From the NCBI RefSeq assembly GCF_024139115.2, contig NC_085139.1:69855203-69919202 (forward strand): DNA of 64,000 nt. The letters are read 5' to 3'. The DNA is from Armigeres subalbatus. Taxonomy: Eukaryota > Arthropoda > Insecta > Diptera > Culicidae. The notes under the pieces are model-generated. The model made no database searches. It was given only the letters and a program-made list of their open reading frames with translations, and had not been told where the DNA came from. The position numbers were made by a program, and so were the translations under genes. Shown one piece after another: positions 11,028 through 22,483 of this stretch. The number at the start of each line of letters is the position of its first letter. The first letter of the stretch is position 1.

Positions 11028-11424
11028 ACGTACACACGGTCAAGCAGTTCGACCAACATTGACTCCACCTCCCGTTTATTCAAACATTCATCAATTTTTA
11101 TCAACACCGACACGAACAATCAATTTATTCGACCAACAATATCACACACGAACGACCGAAGCACCAACTCGAGCACCAACCATCAAAAAAATATATGGGG
11201 GTTTGTGCAACTTCACTACAAATGCTCAAATATGTTCGGCGAACTTTGACTCCACCCCCGACAACTCAAACCAAAATCAAACCGTTTTAATTTTTCCCAA
11301 CCGAGCCGCCAACTGTCAAATGGTTGTTCGAACAACTTCACACACGTTCCAACAAAGCAGCAACCGAAGCGTTTTCTTGGGGGTGGAGTCAATGTTCGTC
11401 GAACTGCTTGACTGGTGTGTACGT
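11028..11424. mobile_element. 397-bp MITE with ~45-bp inverted termini
   Basis: The left end acgtacacac at 11028 is mirrored by gtgtgtacgt ending at 11424. The inverted repeat continues through tcaagcagttcga and aacattgactccacc with only a few mismatches. Related sub-copies of tttgactccaccccc occur inside (about 11248-11262). The open frames covering it on both strands arise from this structure. The target duplication is not clear. Confidence 0.7.
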
Positions 11425-11426
11425 AG

Positions 11427-11567
11427 CATAATGGGCCAGCTGGTAAGGGCGATGACAACTTCAGCGTCGGGTGGCAAGAGCGCTAGTTCGAAACCCATTC
11501 GAAGCGAGTAACAAAACTGTGTTCCATTTGAATATGAAAATACAATAACCATATAATATGAAAAAAA
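11427..11567 (+). repeat. tRNA-like sequence with A-rich tail (possible short SINE)
   Basis: An A-box-like ggccagctggtaagg and a B-box-like agttcgaaacc lie about 45 bases apart, and an A run ends the segment near 11567. Stem pairing of a true tRNA is poor. It directly abuts the right end of the preceding MITE. Confidence 0.35.
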
Positions 11568-11859
11568 AACTTTGTGCAGAAAAAATGTCTTAGAAAAAAA
11601 ACTTTTTTTTCTTGTTTTCAAAATAAAGCATTTTTTCAACACTAGCGAAAGAAACCCAGCTTTGCTCGGGTGTTGCAAATGTCACAATGAACTATTTGCA
11701 GCACCGCCATCTAGATCAATTTTCGTATTGTTGGTTGGTTTCCCACAAACACTGACCCAAAGCTGTATTCTACTGATTTTTTTACTTTCCCCGTTAAATT
11801 AATCAACTTTTTGTATATACAAACCTTGCGGATCCCAAAACGAATCGATTAGGGAAAAC
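11568..11859. other. Intergenic DNA, nothing recognised
   Basis: Low-complexity A/T-rich sequence. The short frames here have no recognisable domain. Confidence 0.4.
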
Positions 11860-12057
11860 AAAAGATATTTTAGTTACTAGATAAAGATTGTCGCTTCGGT
11901 TCTCTTTGTTCTACTGTCCGGAACATGTTGGGTACCAAGCTGTCAAATCGTATGGATTTTCCTTCTTTTACATTTAGCTCCCCTATCCTCACCAGCAAAA
12001 GATGTTCCGGACAGCGATGATAGCGACAATCTTTATCTGGTAACTAAAATATCTTTT
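11860..12057. mobile_element. 198-bp foldback element
   Basis: The arm at 11860-11895 (aaaagatattttagttacta...) is mirrored with one mismatch at 12022-12057. A second inner pair is gtccggaacat at 11916 and atgttccggac near 12001. No coding capacity and no defined target duplication. Probably a small MITE or foldback relic. Confidence 0.6.
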
Positions 12058-12470
12058 GGGAAAACATCTTGCAAATCGGTCAACGAACGTAATATCGTTA
12101 GGAAGGAAATCTCAACTCATTTTTATTATATAGATTTCGGATGCTGAATAAAAAAATCTCACAGGAAATAGTTTTTAAAATTCAACGACGTGTAAAATTG
12201 CAGCTGATCTCAACAAACGAATAAACATTCGATATTCAATAAAATTTGATTGAATTTTACAAGCAAGCACAGTTTAAATTTCTTTTGATTTGAAAGAGCA
12301 GTAATATCGATTGAAATTTGCGTTTATTTGCATGCTCCAAATATGTGCATGAAAATACATTTAAAATCACAACATATTTTTATCTGTGTACTTAATCGAT
12401 AAAGTAGGATAAAGCACTTAAGAAGCCATATATTGGGCCAAAACCTGCATTAAAATAACATTGAAGGCGA

Positions 12471-12556
12471 CTATACTGCCGTGAATCGCATATTTGTCCC
12501 ATATGAATAGGAAACTCAGCAAATATGGGACAGGTATGCGATTCACGGCAGTATAG
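12471..12556. repeat. 86-bp near-perfect palindrome
   Basis: ctatactgccgtgaatcgca from 12471 is mirrored by tgcgattcacggcagtatag ending at 12556. The arms continue through tttgtcccatat, leaving a loop of about 18 bases. It could form a long hairpin and is probably a miniature element. Confidence 0.65.
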
Positions 12557-13143
12557 GGCTTATTGGCATTTAGTTTTTTGCCGTAGAGGCCGCTTAAATA
12601 CTTTATTTAATGCTTACTGGTTACCTGGGTAGTAATAACTGTAGTGGAAAATGTTTTCAAAAGTGTCAGTTTGGAAGCAATTTTTCTGTACGCTGCACAG
12701 CCGAGGATTTTGGAGTATCTCTGCAGAGTAGAGTACTGAAAACCTACTTCCAGTATCAAATGCTTATGTACGATACATACAGAGTGCTCAAAGGATGTTA
12801 ATCATTGCATGTGTGTCACAGCGATCAACGTTTTGAAATGTTATGTATGAATTGTTGAGTTTTGAGACGATGAGCTTCCGATGGAGGCGATATACATACA
12901 TACGCGATGAAAAACTGGATGATGAACAAAGTTTAGCGATACTCTATCACAAGGCAGAGTGGGTGCACATTACTAACCGCAAGGCGCTGCAACAGCTGCA
13001 AACTGTAGATGACGAGCTCACAATAAAGCTCAAAGTTCAAAGTGTTCATCTTGAACTGTAGATTATGCATGTGAAAAGGTAACGGAGATATTTGCAGCTT
13101 TGGTGATGGTAGTACAAAAAACGCTGGTCTCATTGATTGGGGT
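12557..13143. other. Intergenic DNA at the retrotransposon insertion site
   Basis: Plus-strand frames at 12610-12801 and 12843-13061 have no recognisable domain. Sequence just left of the insertion would have been continuous with 19,149 onward before the I-clade element arrived. Reading across that junction gives stops and no clear gene. Confidence 0.4.
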
Positions 13144-13158
13144 TGATAATGTGGGTCT
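13144..13158. repeat. Target site duplication, 3' side of I-clade element
   Basis: TGATAATGTGGGTCT here is repeated exactly at 19134-19148, on the far side of the retrotransposon. A 15-bp duplication is typical of target-primed reverse transcription. Confidence 0.85.
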
Positions 13159-13633
13159 TTTTTTTTTTTTTTTATCTATTGTGTTTATTTGACAGGCTCA
13201 GGCGTGTATAACACTTAACGGAGCCGAGACTTTATGATATTTACAATCGATATCATCTTATTATCAACAGTTAGTAAGGGGAAAGGGTATAGACCAAGAT
13301 ACTCGTGGCGACTCAAGGTTAGATTGCGTAATTTCAGGACGGACTAGGTTGGGATTTAGGTTTGAGGTATTTCAGCTGCTCATCCGGGTATTTGACGTCA
13401 ATAACGGTATGGCGTAGCGTCGGGCTCGAATTGTGGTTCGTCAGGGAGCATCTTCCGGATGGCCATAGCTTCGTATTACACAGAACAATAAGACAAAAAC
13501 AAAACGAGAAAGAAAAAAGATAGGGGAATTAGACTTTTATGTCAGACGAGCAAAGAAAGGCATAGATGGCCTGCATATAAACCACATCGCGATCCCCAAA
13601 AACACCTCTTACTTCCCTGTAGGGTTGTTTACC

Positions 13634-16600
13634 TCAGGCCACAAGGGTATCCAATAGTTGCTCTCTGGAGGCGTCGTTTTCCGAGCAATACCAAACTACG
13701 TGATCGATGTCATCGTAACCGGCTCCACACCTACATAGGTTGCTATCAACCAGGTTTATTCTATAGAGGTGTGCGTTTAGTGAATAGTGATTGGACATAA
13801 GTCTCGACATCGTGCGAATGAAGCCTCGGCTTAAGTCCTCACCTCTGAACCACGCTCGCGCAGAAACTTTAGGAACTATGGAAAAGAGCCACCGTCCAAG
13901 TTCATTGTGTGACCAAATCATTTGCCAATTTTGAAGAGTACTCTGACGGACTAATGGGAAAAACTCGTTGTTCGAGATTTGTCTATCATAAACTTCACCT
14001 TCCTGTGCGCCCACCTTTGCTAGCGAGTCCGCCTTCTCATTGCCATAGATTAGGCAATGGGATGGGACCCATACAAAGGTAATCTTAAATGATCTTTCGA
14101 CCAAATCACGCATCTGCTCTCTTACAGTTGTAAGAAAGTAAGATGCGTGCTTAACAGAAATTTCATCGACCGGAGTGCCTCGATAGAACTAAGACTATCC
14201 GAGAAGATGAAATAATGGTCTACAGGCTGATCGGAAATTGTCCCCAAAGCGAAATTAATTACTGCCAGCTCAGCAACATAAACCGAACACGGTTCTTGAA
14301 GTTTTCGGAAGGTGGTTGAATTTACGTTGAAAACACCGAAGCCAGTGGATCCGTTAATGCGAGAACCATCAGTGAAATATCTGTTATTGCAATTGACATG
14401 TTCATATTTTTCAGAAAAATGGAAGGGATAGATATTTGTCGAAGATGATCTGGTATTCCTTGAATAGCGTGTTTCATGGACAGATCGTATTCAATTGAGG
14501 AACTGTCGTTGACGAAGTGAACTCGAGGTGGATTATAACATGGAAGACAGAGATCTGTCGATATGTAGTTGAGATAGACTCACCCAGGTATCTTGAATGA
14601 TGAGCCAGTTCAAGCATATTATCGAAGTTTTCTAATACAAGTGTGTTACTTGTTCCACATTTGATCAGTATTCTAAGTGAGAGCTCCCAGTAACGGTGCT
14701 TTAAAGGAGTGACTCCAGCAAGCACCTCCAGGCTCATGTTATGCGTTGAATGCATACAGCCAAGGGCAATACGCAAACAACGATATTGAATTCGTTCCAA
14801 TTTGATTAGGTGGCACTCAGCTGCTGAGAGGAAGCAGAAAGAGCCATACTCTAAAACAGAGAGAATAGTCGTTTTATATAGTTTGATGAGGTCTTCCGGG
14901 TGAGCGCCCCACCATGTTCCGGAGATAGAACGGAGAAAATGGATCCTTTTTCGGCATTTCTCTAACAAATAATCAATATGGGTCTTCCAGGTGCACTTAG
15001 AATCAAACCAGACCCCAAGGTATTTAGAAGATAAAGATTGGTTTATGTCATCTTTCAACAGCTTTAGTTTCAGTTGAGCAGGGTACCGCTTCTTAGTAAA
15101 CACAACCAACTGAGTTTTTTGCGGAGAGAACTCGATCCCTAAATGTCTGGCCCAAACAGTCAGGTTATTTAGGGAATTTTGCAATGGTCTTTGCAGGACT
15201 TCTGCACATGAACCTCTTAGGGAGATCACGGCATCATCTGCAAGTTGTCTAAGCGTGCATTGTCCTTCCAAACAATTGTCAATATCTTTAACATAGAAAT
15301 TGTAAAGCAAGGGACTTAAACATGAACCTTGGGGAAGGCCCATATAGCTATTTCTGGAAGTTGTCAGAGTGCCGAGAGTAAAGTTCATGTGTTTTACTGA
15401 CAACAAATTGTACAAGAAATTATTCAAAATAACGGGTAATCCACTACTGTGCAGATTTTCCGACAGTACTTCTATGGAAACAGAATCAAAGGCGCCCTTA
15501 ATATCCAAGAAAACTGAAGCCAGTTGCTCCTTGTGCGCATAGGCCAGCTGTATATCTGAAGAGAGCAACGCTAGACAGTCATTTGTTCCTTTACCTTTTC
15601 GAAACCCGAATTGAGTATTTGACAGTAATGCATTTTGCTCGACCCAATGGTCAATTCTTGAAAGGATCATTTTCTCTAATAATTTTCTCATGCATGATAG
15701 CATGGCAATCGGTCGGTATGAATTGTGATTAGACGCTGGTTTCCCAGGCTTTTGAATAGCTATTACTTTGACCTGGCGCCATTCTGGTGGTACGATGTTG
15801 TACTCCATGAAACAGTTGTACAGGTCAGTAATCGTCTTTAGCGATATCTGGGAGGTTTTTAGAAGATTGAATTTGATATTATCGCATCCCGGAGAAGAAT
15901 TGTTTGATGAAAGAAGAGACATAGATAGTTCCAGCATTGAGAATGGTCCACCCAAAGAACCGGGATCAAGCGTAGATTCTCGAAATAGCGGTTCAGCTGG
16001 TACGGAATCTGGACAGACCTTTTTGCGAAGTTGAATATCCATCGATTGGAGTATTCTTCACTCTCGTTGGTGGAAATGCGGTTCCGCATGTTGCGGGCCG
16101 TTTTCCAAAGTGTTGTCATTGAGGTTTCTCGTGATAGTCCCTCGACAAAACGTCGCCAGTAGCTACGTTTTTAGCCTTGAGAAGATTTTTGAGCTTTCTT
16201 TCAAGCCTCAAATACTCGTGTTTACGGAAAGCCTTGAAGGCATCAGATTTCTCGGAATACAACTTAGTACATTCATCATCCCATCCAGGAGTGGCTGGTC
16301 TTCTTATGACAGATGTACTTGGAACGCGTCGTTTCTGAGCTTCTAGTGCGCTTTTATGAATCAATTCGGTAAGGAATCGATACTCATCCAGTGGAGGAAG
16401 AATATCAGTTGATTCAATACCAATGTTTACCGCCGATGCAAATTTTTGCCAGTCAATGTTTTCGTGAGGTCGAAAGGAACATTAACTGGCACTGATCGTT
16501 GATAGCCGCTTTTGATTGTGGTGACTATCGGCATATGATCACTACCATGGGGATCTTGGATTACCTTCCACGTGGAATCTAATGATAGTGAATTAGAGCA

Positions 16601-17175
16601 TAAAGACAGATCTATTCGACTTTCCTGACCTTGAGGTCCTATTCGAGTTACTTCGCCTGTGTTCAAAATATTCAAGTTGAAATCGTCGCCCAAATCATAG
16701 AAAATAGGCGCTCTGTTATCGTCTCTAGTTTCGCCCCATGCAATACCATGTGCATTCATATCACCCAGTATTAAAACTGGGGATGATAAAAGAGACTGCG
16801 CTCCAAAGATGCCGACGATTAAGTGAGGCATTTGGGGGAATATACACTGAAGCTATGCAAAGGTCTTTATTCTTTACATTTACTTGGCAAGCGACGATTT
16901 CTAAACCATTAACAGTCGGAATGGGAATTTTGTAGAAAGTGTGACATTTTTTGATTCCCAAAAGAACGCCACCATAATGATCATTCCGATCTTGGCGAAT
17001 AATGTTAAAATCGTGGAAGTTGATTTCATCTTCAGAAGAAAGCCATGTTTCACAGAGTGCAAATACATCGCAATCAGGTTGCGAATTAAAAACTTAAACA
17101 CGTCAATTTATGTTTCAGACTGTGACAGTTCCACTGCAGCACAGTGATTGTATCTTGTATGGCCGTATTATCCAT
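13634..17175 (-). pseudogene. ORF2 polyprotein (endonuclease-RT-RNase H), frameshifted
   Basis: The likely start is the ATG at 17175, reading MDNTAIQDTITVLQWNCHS. Endonuclease blocks follow: QWNCHS near 17140, CETW near 17040, GDMNAHG near 16755 and GSDHMP near 16525. The longest open piece (14474-16042, 522 residues) is the reverse transcriptase, with SYRPIAML, QFGFRKGKGT, FLDIKGAFDS (near 15500), LPQGSCLSPLLYNFY and the LADD catalytic box (near 15235). RNase H blocks YFTDGS (near 14370), a VAELAV glutamate block (near 14270), FSDS (near 14200) and WVPSH...NEKADSLAK (near 14060) keep the acidic residues. At least four frame breaks interrupt it, near 17090, 16800, 16400-16050 and 14470-14110, so no intact enzyme is made. 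The protein would nick target DNA and reverse-transcribe the element RNA. Confidence 0.85.
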
Positions 17176-18525
17176 CGAAAGATACAAGTCCTGCAAGAAG
17201 GGCCATGAAACAGTCAATTGCTTCAGATAACTTTCAACTGTTGGAATAAAGAGGTCTATGATTGGCCTCAATGAATTCGGAATATTGAACAAGTTCAAAA
17301 TACGATCCACAAGATCCTTAAAGGATATCAATCCTCGCTTGGACGAGATTATTTTCTTAGAAGTGCGAGTAGCAGTTTTCTGCTCAGAGATATTCCTTGC
17401 CTGATGTTTCTTTGTAACATCAGTTTTGAAACAATAGCGGGAATGTCTTACTGCAACATGGGTCAAAGGAGCAGTATAGACAGGCTGCTTGGAATTTTAA
17501 ATAATCCCCCATTACCATCAGATTTCGGCAAGCTTCTAGGGATGATTTTTGTTTTCTTACGGCGCAATCCCGGGGAAGACAGTTTCTTCCTCTTTTCGGG
17601 TACGTGTACCTCCGCAGAATCATCCATATCGGCTGCGTCAGAGTCCGATTCGTCTATGGAAATGACATCATAAAAATCACTTACTTGAACGGCAGCTGAA
17701 ATAGCAGCCGTTGCGGATGTGTCTTGCGACTTCACCATTTCTGCATACGACTGCTTAGAGCGCTGTACTAATGAACGCTTAACTTTTTGGGTGCGCTTTT
17801 TGTACACCGGACATTCTTGCAAACCATGGGGAGGGTCCATGCCACAATAAGCGCACTTTGTAACTTGTTGTTGGCAGGACTCCTCCCTATGCCTTTCAAA
17901 ACATTTGCCACAACGGGGCTTGTTGTCGCAAAACTCGGCAGTGTGCCCCAACTGTTTGCAGTTGGTACAATTGAAAACTCTGGGTACAAAAGACGCACCG
18001 GAAACAACATATTTTCGATATCTACATATTTTGGGAGTATCGAACCGGCAAACGTTACCCGTAGCGAACCTGACTTCGAATATACTTTTTACCATCTACC
18101 ATGGCTGCTGAATGCAATTCCTTGCAGTCCAGATTATCCACAGTAGATTGCAGGGCATTCTTTAAACGGCCTTTTCCTGCAAGCACATCCTTACAAGTCA
18201 GGCTCGCTGCGTTAATTACGCCTTCAATCTCGACCTCCCGCGAGGACACATAAACCAAATATTCCACATTATAGTTCTGGTCTTTTGCGATAGCATTTGC
18301 ATCCTGGTATGTAGGTGCGGTTACACGTAGTTTGTTCCGATTGATCTGATGAAAATCAGTTTTCGGAAAACGACGCGTCAAATCACGTTTGATTCATAGG
18401 AAATCAATACATTTCACTTTCTGCCGAAAGTAAACAACCCAAGGCCCAGGCGAAGAAGCCTGGTAGAATCGCGTGCGAACGACATTGTCTTTGGGAGGCG
18501 TCTCGCCTCCATTTTCTTCGTCCAT
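17176..18525 (-). pseudogene. ORF1 nucleic-acid-binding (Gag-like) protein, broken
   Basis: The start is the ATG at 18523-18525 (MDEENGGETPPKDNVVRTRF), which reads into QASSPGPWVVYF, a typical N-terminus for this family. An in-frame TGA after CIDFL (near 18390) precedes IKRDLTRRFPKTD. A one-base shift at an A run near 18085 then joins ...AAMVDGKK to the next frame, VRFATGNVCRFD. Zinc knuckles follow: CTNCKQLGHTAEFC, CGKCFERHREESC and CAYCGMDPPHGLQEC (about 17960-17820). The C-terminal part (SLRPIIDLFIPTVESYLKQL, about 17260) lies in another frame, now fused to ORF2. ORF1 binds element RNA to form the ribonucleoprotein. It is clearly non-functional here. Confidence 0.8.
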
Positions 18526-19133
18526 GAAATGTAATACAAAATCCCCCTAAAAAAAATAGAAGAGAAAAAAATAATACTAATAGGTTTTAATTATAATAAT
18601 AACAAAACAAACACACACACAAAAAAGAAGAAAAAAAAATCAAAGTTTTTAATAATAATTCAGGCAACCTTTTTGCGTTTCGTCCCACTCTAATGCAACG
18701 GTGCCACCCTTGCCTAACGACAGGCAGAGCACACAAAAGCTTCACCACTGGTGCGTGGATGAAAGTTAAACGAATGCAAAGAGACAATGGGATACAATCT
18801 TTTTACTTAGCCTGTTTGCTGCCTACCCGAGTAGGTAGCGTTGTCGATGACGACCTGATGCTGATTGATACTGATCGTCGTCGCAGCACTTGATGAAAAA
18901 AAACCAAACTAACGAGACTGCAATAGCATCGCTAGAACAGCTCGCTTCCTTAACTAGTCGGCTGGATAAATCACCTTGTAACTAGCTTTACACTCGCGTA
19001 GGCAACTTAACGATATAAAAACAACCCGCCGAATACTAAACGGGGGAAAAAAAACTCTAGCGGTATAAAGCGCGTCACGTGATGAGACACGGGAGTAAAA
19101 TACGTCCGGCTCGTCCAGAAACACGACAAGGAA
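18526..19133 (-). other. 5' untranslated region of the I-clade element
   Basis: This 608-base segment lies between the target duplication and the ORF1 start. It contains an internal CA/A-rich tract at about 18600-18640 (plus-strand acacacacac). Such elements carry their internal promoter here, but I see no specific motif. Confidence 0.6.
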
Positions 19134-19148
19134 TGATAATGTGGGTCT
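19134..19148. repeat. Target site duplication, 5' side of I-clade element
   Basis: Exact second copy of TGATAATGTGGGTCT (see 13144-13158). Confidence 0.85.
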
Positions 19149-21554
19149 CTGAACTAAAAATGAAGCGATACCAGGCACTTCTAAACAAAAGGTATAGGCT
19201 GGCTGATGAGTGTTTCAGGTGCGTATTGGTCAACATCACAGAAAATGGCGTGCGTAATGGTCGAATGGTAGTGTGTGTCGATATCATATCGATCAAAATA
19301 AAGCAAGATGAAATCAACTTCAGCTTGACTTAATTTCTTTCCGGCCAGGGATGCTTCCGAAAGGACTTGCACAGCTTCAGACTACCCCTCTAAGTCCGGA
19401 TGGCACAGATACTGAAGAAACATCTAGATCACGTGATTTTCGACTGTACATTAAAGGTGGCTCAAAACGAGATGCTCGCAGTCGGAGAGACGACTCAAAC
19501 CCGTATAATGTTGTCCAAAGAGTTTGCTGCGATAAAAATGTCTGGATCGTTGCCAACAATCGTCACCCGGGAGCAATTCATTGGAGAAGAATGGATCCGC
19601 CGCCGGCAATTATCTGGGTAGTTTGCGGCTAAGTCAGAATGCAGAATGGCTTAACAAAAAACTGGTGCTACATGGTACGAAACGGTAGCCAAGATGCTCA
19701 AAAATCAAGAATGCAGTGGATCCTCCATGTGTCGAAGTTCAATGATTCGATATCCACTCATAGAAACGAACTCTGTCGTACTGAAAGATATTTTCTGGGG
19801 GTCTGAATATCTTGCGATGATGGTCCCTTTGAAGCTGTTCAATGTTTTGTGTTCTTCATCTGGTTAATTCCATGACACTATGATCCTTTCTATATGGACT
19901 TATGGTAGGTATCATGCAGAGACGTCGGTGGGACAAAACAGTCTATGAAACATGTGTAATGTGGCCATATGAATCAAAAATTCATTTCCGGATTAAAATG
20001 GTGCTTCGTCAGAATGACAGAATGTGAGAAAGGGAGGAGAAAACAACGATCAACGAGGAAGGTGTGATATCAGGGTCAGTCGATTCAAGACCAAGCTACG
20101 ATCAGGACGACAAAAAGGAAAAAAACCTCTATTCGAAGACGATTATTTAAAAAAAAACGCTTGTGTTAAAAGTTGGAGACCGGGACTCGAGCATCGAGTA
20201 ACCCCAGTCATAAAGATCCGAGAAGAGACCTTCGGGAAAGAAATTCAAGCGCGTATCGCCGAGTGTTTTTCAACGCCTATCGTGGCTCTGGTAAGCCGAC
20301 ATACCAAGTGGTGACATCACTGGGCTTGGGCCGCACAATTGTCTAGTCGTTACTCGTTCTGGCGGTTTTAGCCGTTACTGGCCATCTGGCGGTTAATCTC
20401 GCATCTACAATCCTTCCGTCTATTAACCGGTGTCGTTCGTCATCCGACTGTTTTTTGGCGGAAGTGTCAGAGAAATCCACGTGTCCAACCCTAACCCTAC
20501 CTGTGGAACTTCGTCGTGTTCGGCCTGCCTTCGGCGAGGCCACAATACCCGGAAAAAAGCCACCGTGTCCTACCATCAACATCCACACCCACGGCATTTT
20601 TTTTGTATTCTGCCGAGGGCTCGGGCTGCCTTCGGCAAGACCCAATTGGCAAGAAACGTATCCGTGTCCAACCCTAACCATATCTGCGGCTTTTCACCGT
20701 GCTCGGCCTGACAATCGGTAGGCCCCAGTTCTAAGAAATTCTCCGTGTCCAACAAAAACCTACTCCAGCAGCATTGTACTGCATTCAGCCGTGGCCAGCC
20801 GCCACCCGACAAGTTTTCTAACCTCGAGAAGTCGGCGTTGGATCTCTAAACGCATCCACGGCCTCCGCTCCGTGCTCGTTCGGCATTCGGTAAACCAAGC
20901 TCACCTTTAGCATAATGACCATCATCGCCCGGCCTGAAGAGGCGATCCTCCGATTATACTAGAAGCCAGTAGCATGCAGATACGGTATGATAAAGTTATG
21001 TCACAGGCCACCAATGGGCCCCAACGTTTCCGGCCGGCTACCCCATTACTAACACTATTAACTAACTCTAAATAGAAACTTCAAATTAAATAGGATCTAT
21101 TATCTTTTCATTTTCTATTACCACCCTCAGCTTGTTTTTAGATTGGTCCTGGTCATGTCCGTTTCTGCCTCTTTGGTGTCGTAGATTCCTTAACCCTTCC
21201 GTTACCAACCCCTCTTTTGAAAACGAAAATAAAAATCTTTTTGGCTGTAACTTTTTTGTCTCTCGACATTTTTTTTCCGCGACTTTCACCAAAAGAAGCG
21301 GACTTTATTTGAGTTTCAAGGGCTCTATGGATTTTTAGGACTAACCACTTGATACCGGAGTTATTCCGGAATTAAAATGGGTGTTAGCTTTTGGACATAT
21401 GCCAGAACGCATACTTCGGAAATGATTATTTTAGATATTTTGAATAGAAACGACGCATAAACTATACAAAATTTGATCACGAATTTGATCGGTCCGAAAT
21501 ATGGCCTGTATTCCGGAATCCGGACGTTCCGCCGATACCTGTTACGCGGTCACT
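19149..21554. other. Intergenic DNA, partly GC-rich, no gene recognised
   Basis: A GC-richer block at about 20380-20940 contains repeated short phrases such as cgtgtccaaccctaacc (near 20484 and 20671) and tcggcctgccttcggc. It may be a transposon remnant. Several short frames overlap here in both strands, none with a recognisable domain. The rest shows nothing. Confidence 0.4.
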
Positions 21555-22240
21555 TTACGGAAATAGGCGAATACCATCATGCGGCCTATCAAACTTCATG
21601 ATTTCACAAGTTATGGCTTCCTGGACCGTAATTGAATCGATTGGAACCGGTAAACGGTTTAACCATGTACTGGTTCAAGGCACAATTTTTGAAAATGAGC
21701 AAACCTAATCATGCGGCCTACCAAACTTCATGATTTCAAAAGTTATGGCATTCTTTAGTAGTTTTGTACCTCCTGGACCACATTTGAACCGATTGGATGC
21801 GGTATAGCACAGACGTAACACATTGAACATTCACTCATCAAATTCATCGTCGTACAAACACCTTATTTGGGCAAATCACGAACCAAATGGCGCTAGTGAC
21901 CAAACGTCAAACTCGAGCAAATCTGATGCGTGCCATAACTTTTAAAATCATGAAGTTTGATACGCTGCATGCTAGGGTTTGCTTATTTTCCAAAATTGTC
22001 CTTTGATTTGGTACATGGTAAAACCGTTTACCATGTAATCGGTTCCAATCGGTTCAAATACGGTTCAGGAAGTACAAAACTGCTATAGAATGCCATAACT
22101 TTTGAAATCATGAAGTTTGATATGTCGCATGACGGGGTTTGCTTATTTCTCAAAATTGACCCTTGAACCGATACTCGGTAAATCAGTTTACCGGTTCCAA
22201 TCGATTCAAATACGGTCAAGGATGTACAAAACTGTTGCTG
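21555..22240. repeat. Inverted array of ~165-bp subrepeats
   Basis: Two units on the right (from about 21925 and about 22090) share gccataacttt...aaatcatgaagtttgat, ggtttgcttatt and ggttccaatcg.ttcaaatacgg in direct order. Two units on the left (about 21570-21640 and 21700-21790) carry the same phrases as reverse complements (atcatgcggcctaycaaacttcatgattt). The arrangement is a head-to-head palindrome centred near 21850, probably a relic of a complex foldback element. Confidence 0.65.
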
Positions 22241-22314
22241 CAGCAAATCACGTGTTGCAGCTAGTGATGGGAGTTGTCAAAAAATGTCATGGGTTTGCTT
22301 TTACTAATTTGCTA

Positions 22315-22483
22315 TAGGGGATGTCCATATACCACGTGGACAGTTTATGGGAGGAGGGGGTATGTCGAATGTCCACGATTCATACAAATTTTTGAAAGTT
22401 TGTATGAGAAACTGTCTACACTGGGGGAGGGGGGTATCTAAAACTGATCAAAACCTGTCCACGTGGTATAAGGACAGTCGCTA
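22315..22483. mobile_element. TA-flanked MITE (core 22317-22481)
   Basis: TA at 22315-22316 and 22482-22483 brackets a 165-bp core. Terminal inverted repeats contain tataccacgtggacag on the left and ctgtccacgtggtata on the right. Inside, atacaaatttttg/gaaagtttgtat and two G-rich runs form further inverted pairs. It resembles a Tc1/mariner-type non-autonomous element. Confidence 0.7.

Larger units (their letters stand above)
13159..19133 (-). mobile_element. Full-length decayed I-clade non-LTR retrotransposon
   Basis: A 5,975-bp element lies in minus orientation between exact 15-bp target duplications (13144-13158, 19134-19148). Its 3' end carries an A tail, seen as a T run at about 13159-13172. 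It encodes ORF1 with CCHC knuckles, then ORF2 with endonuclease, reverse transcriptase and RNase H domains. That order, and the RT context LRQLADDAVISL followed by LGIEFSPQKT, are what I recognise from I-clade elements; Jockey elements lack RNase H. The intact duplication and complete length show a full-length insertion, whereas several stops and frameshifts show it is now inactive. Confidence 0.85.

Noticed and set aside
19351..19632. Coding region in overlapping frames right of the I-clade element
   Set aside because: Three overlapping frames on both strands are open, none matches a family I know, and stops follow shortly after.
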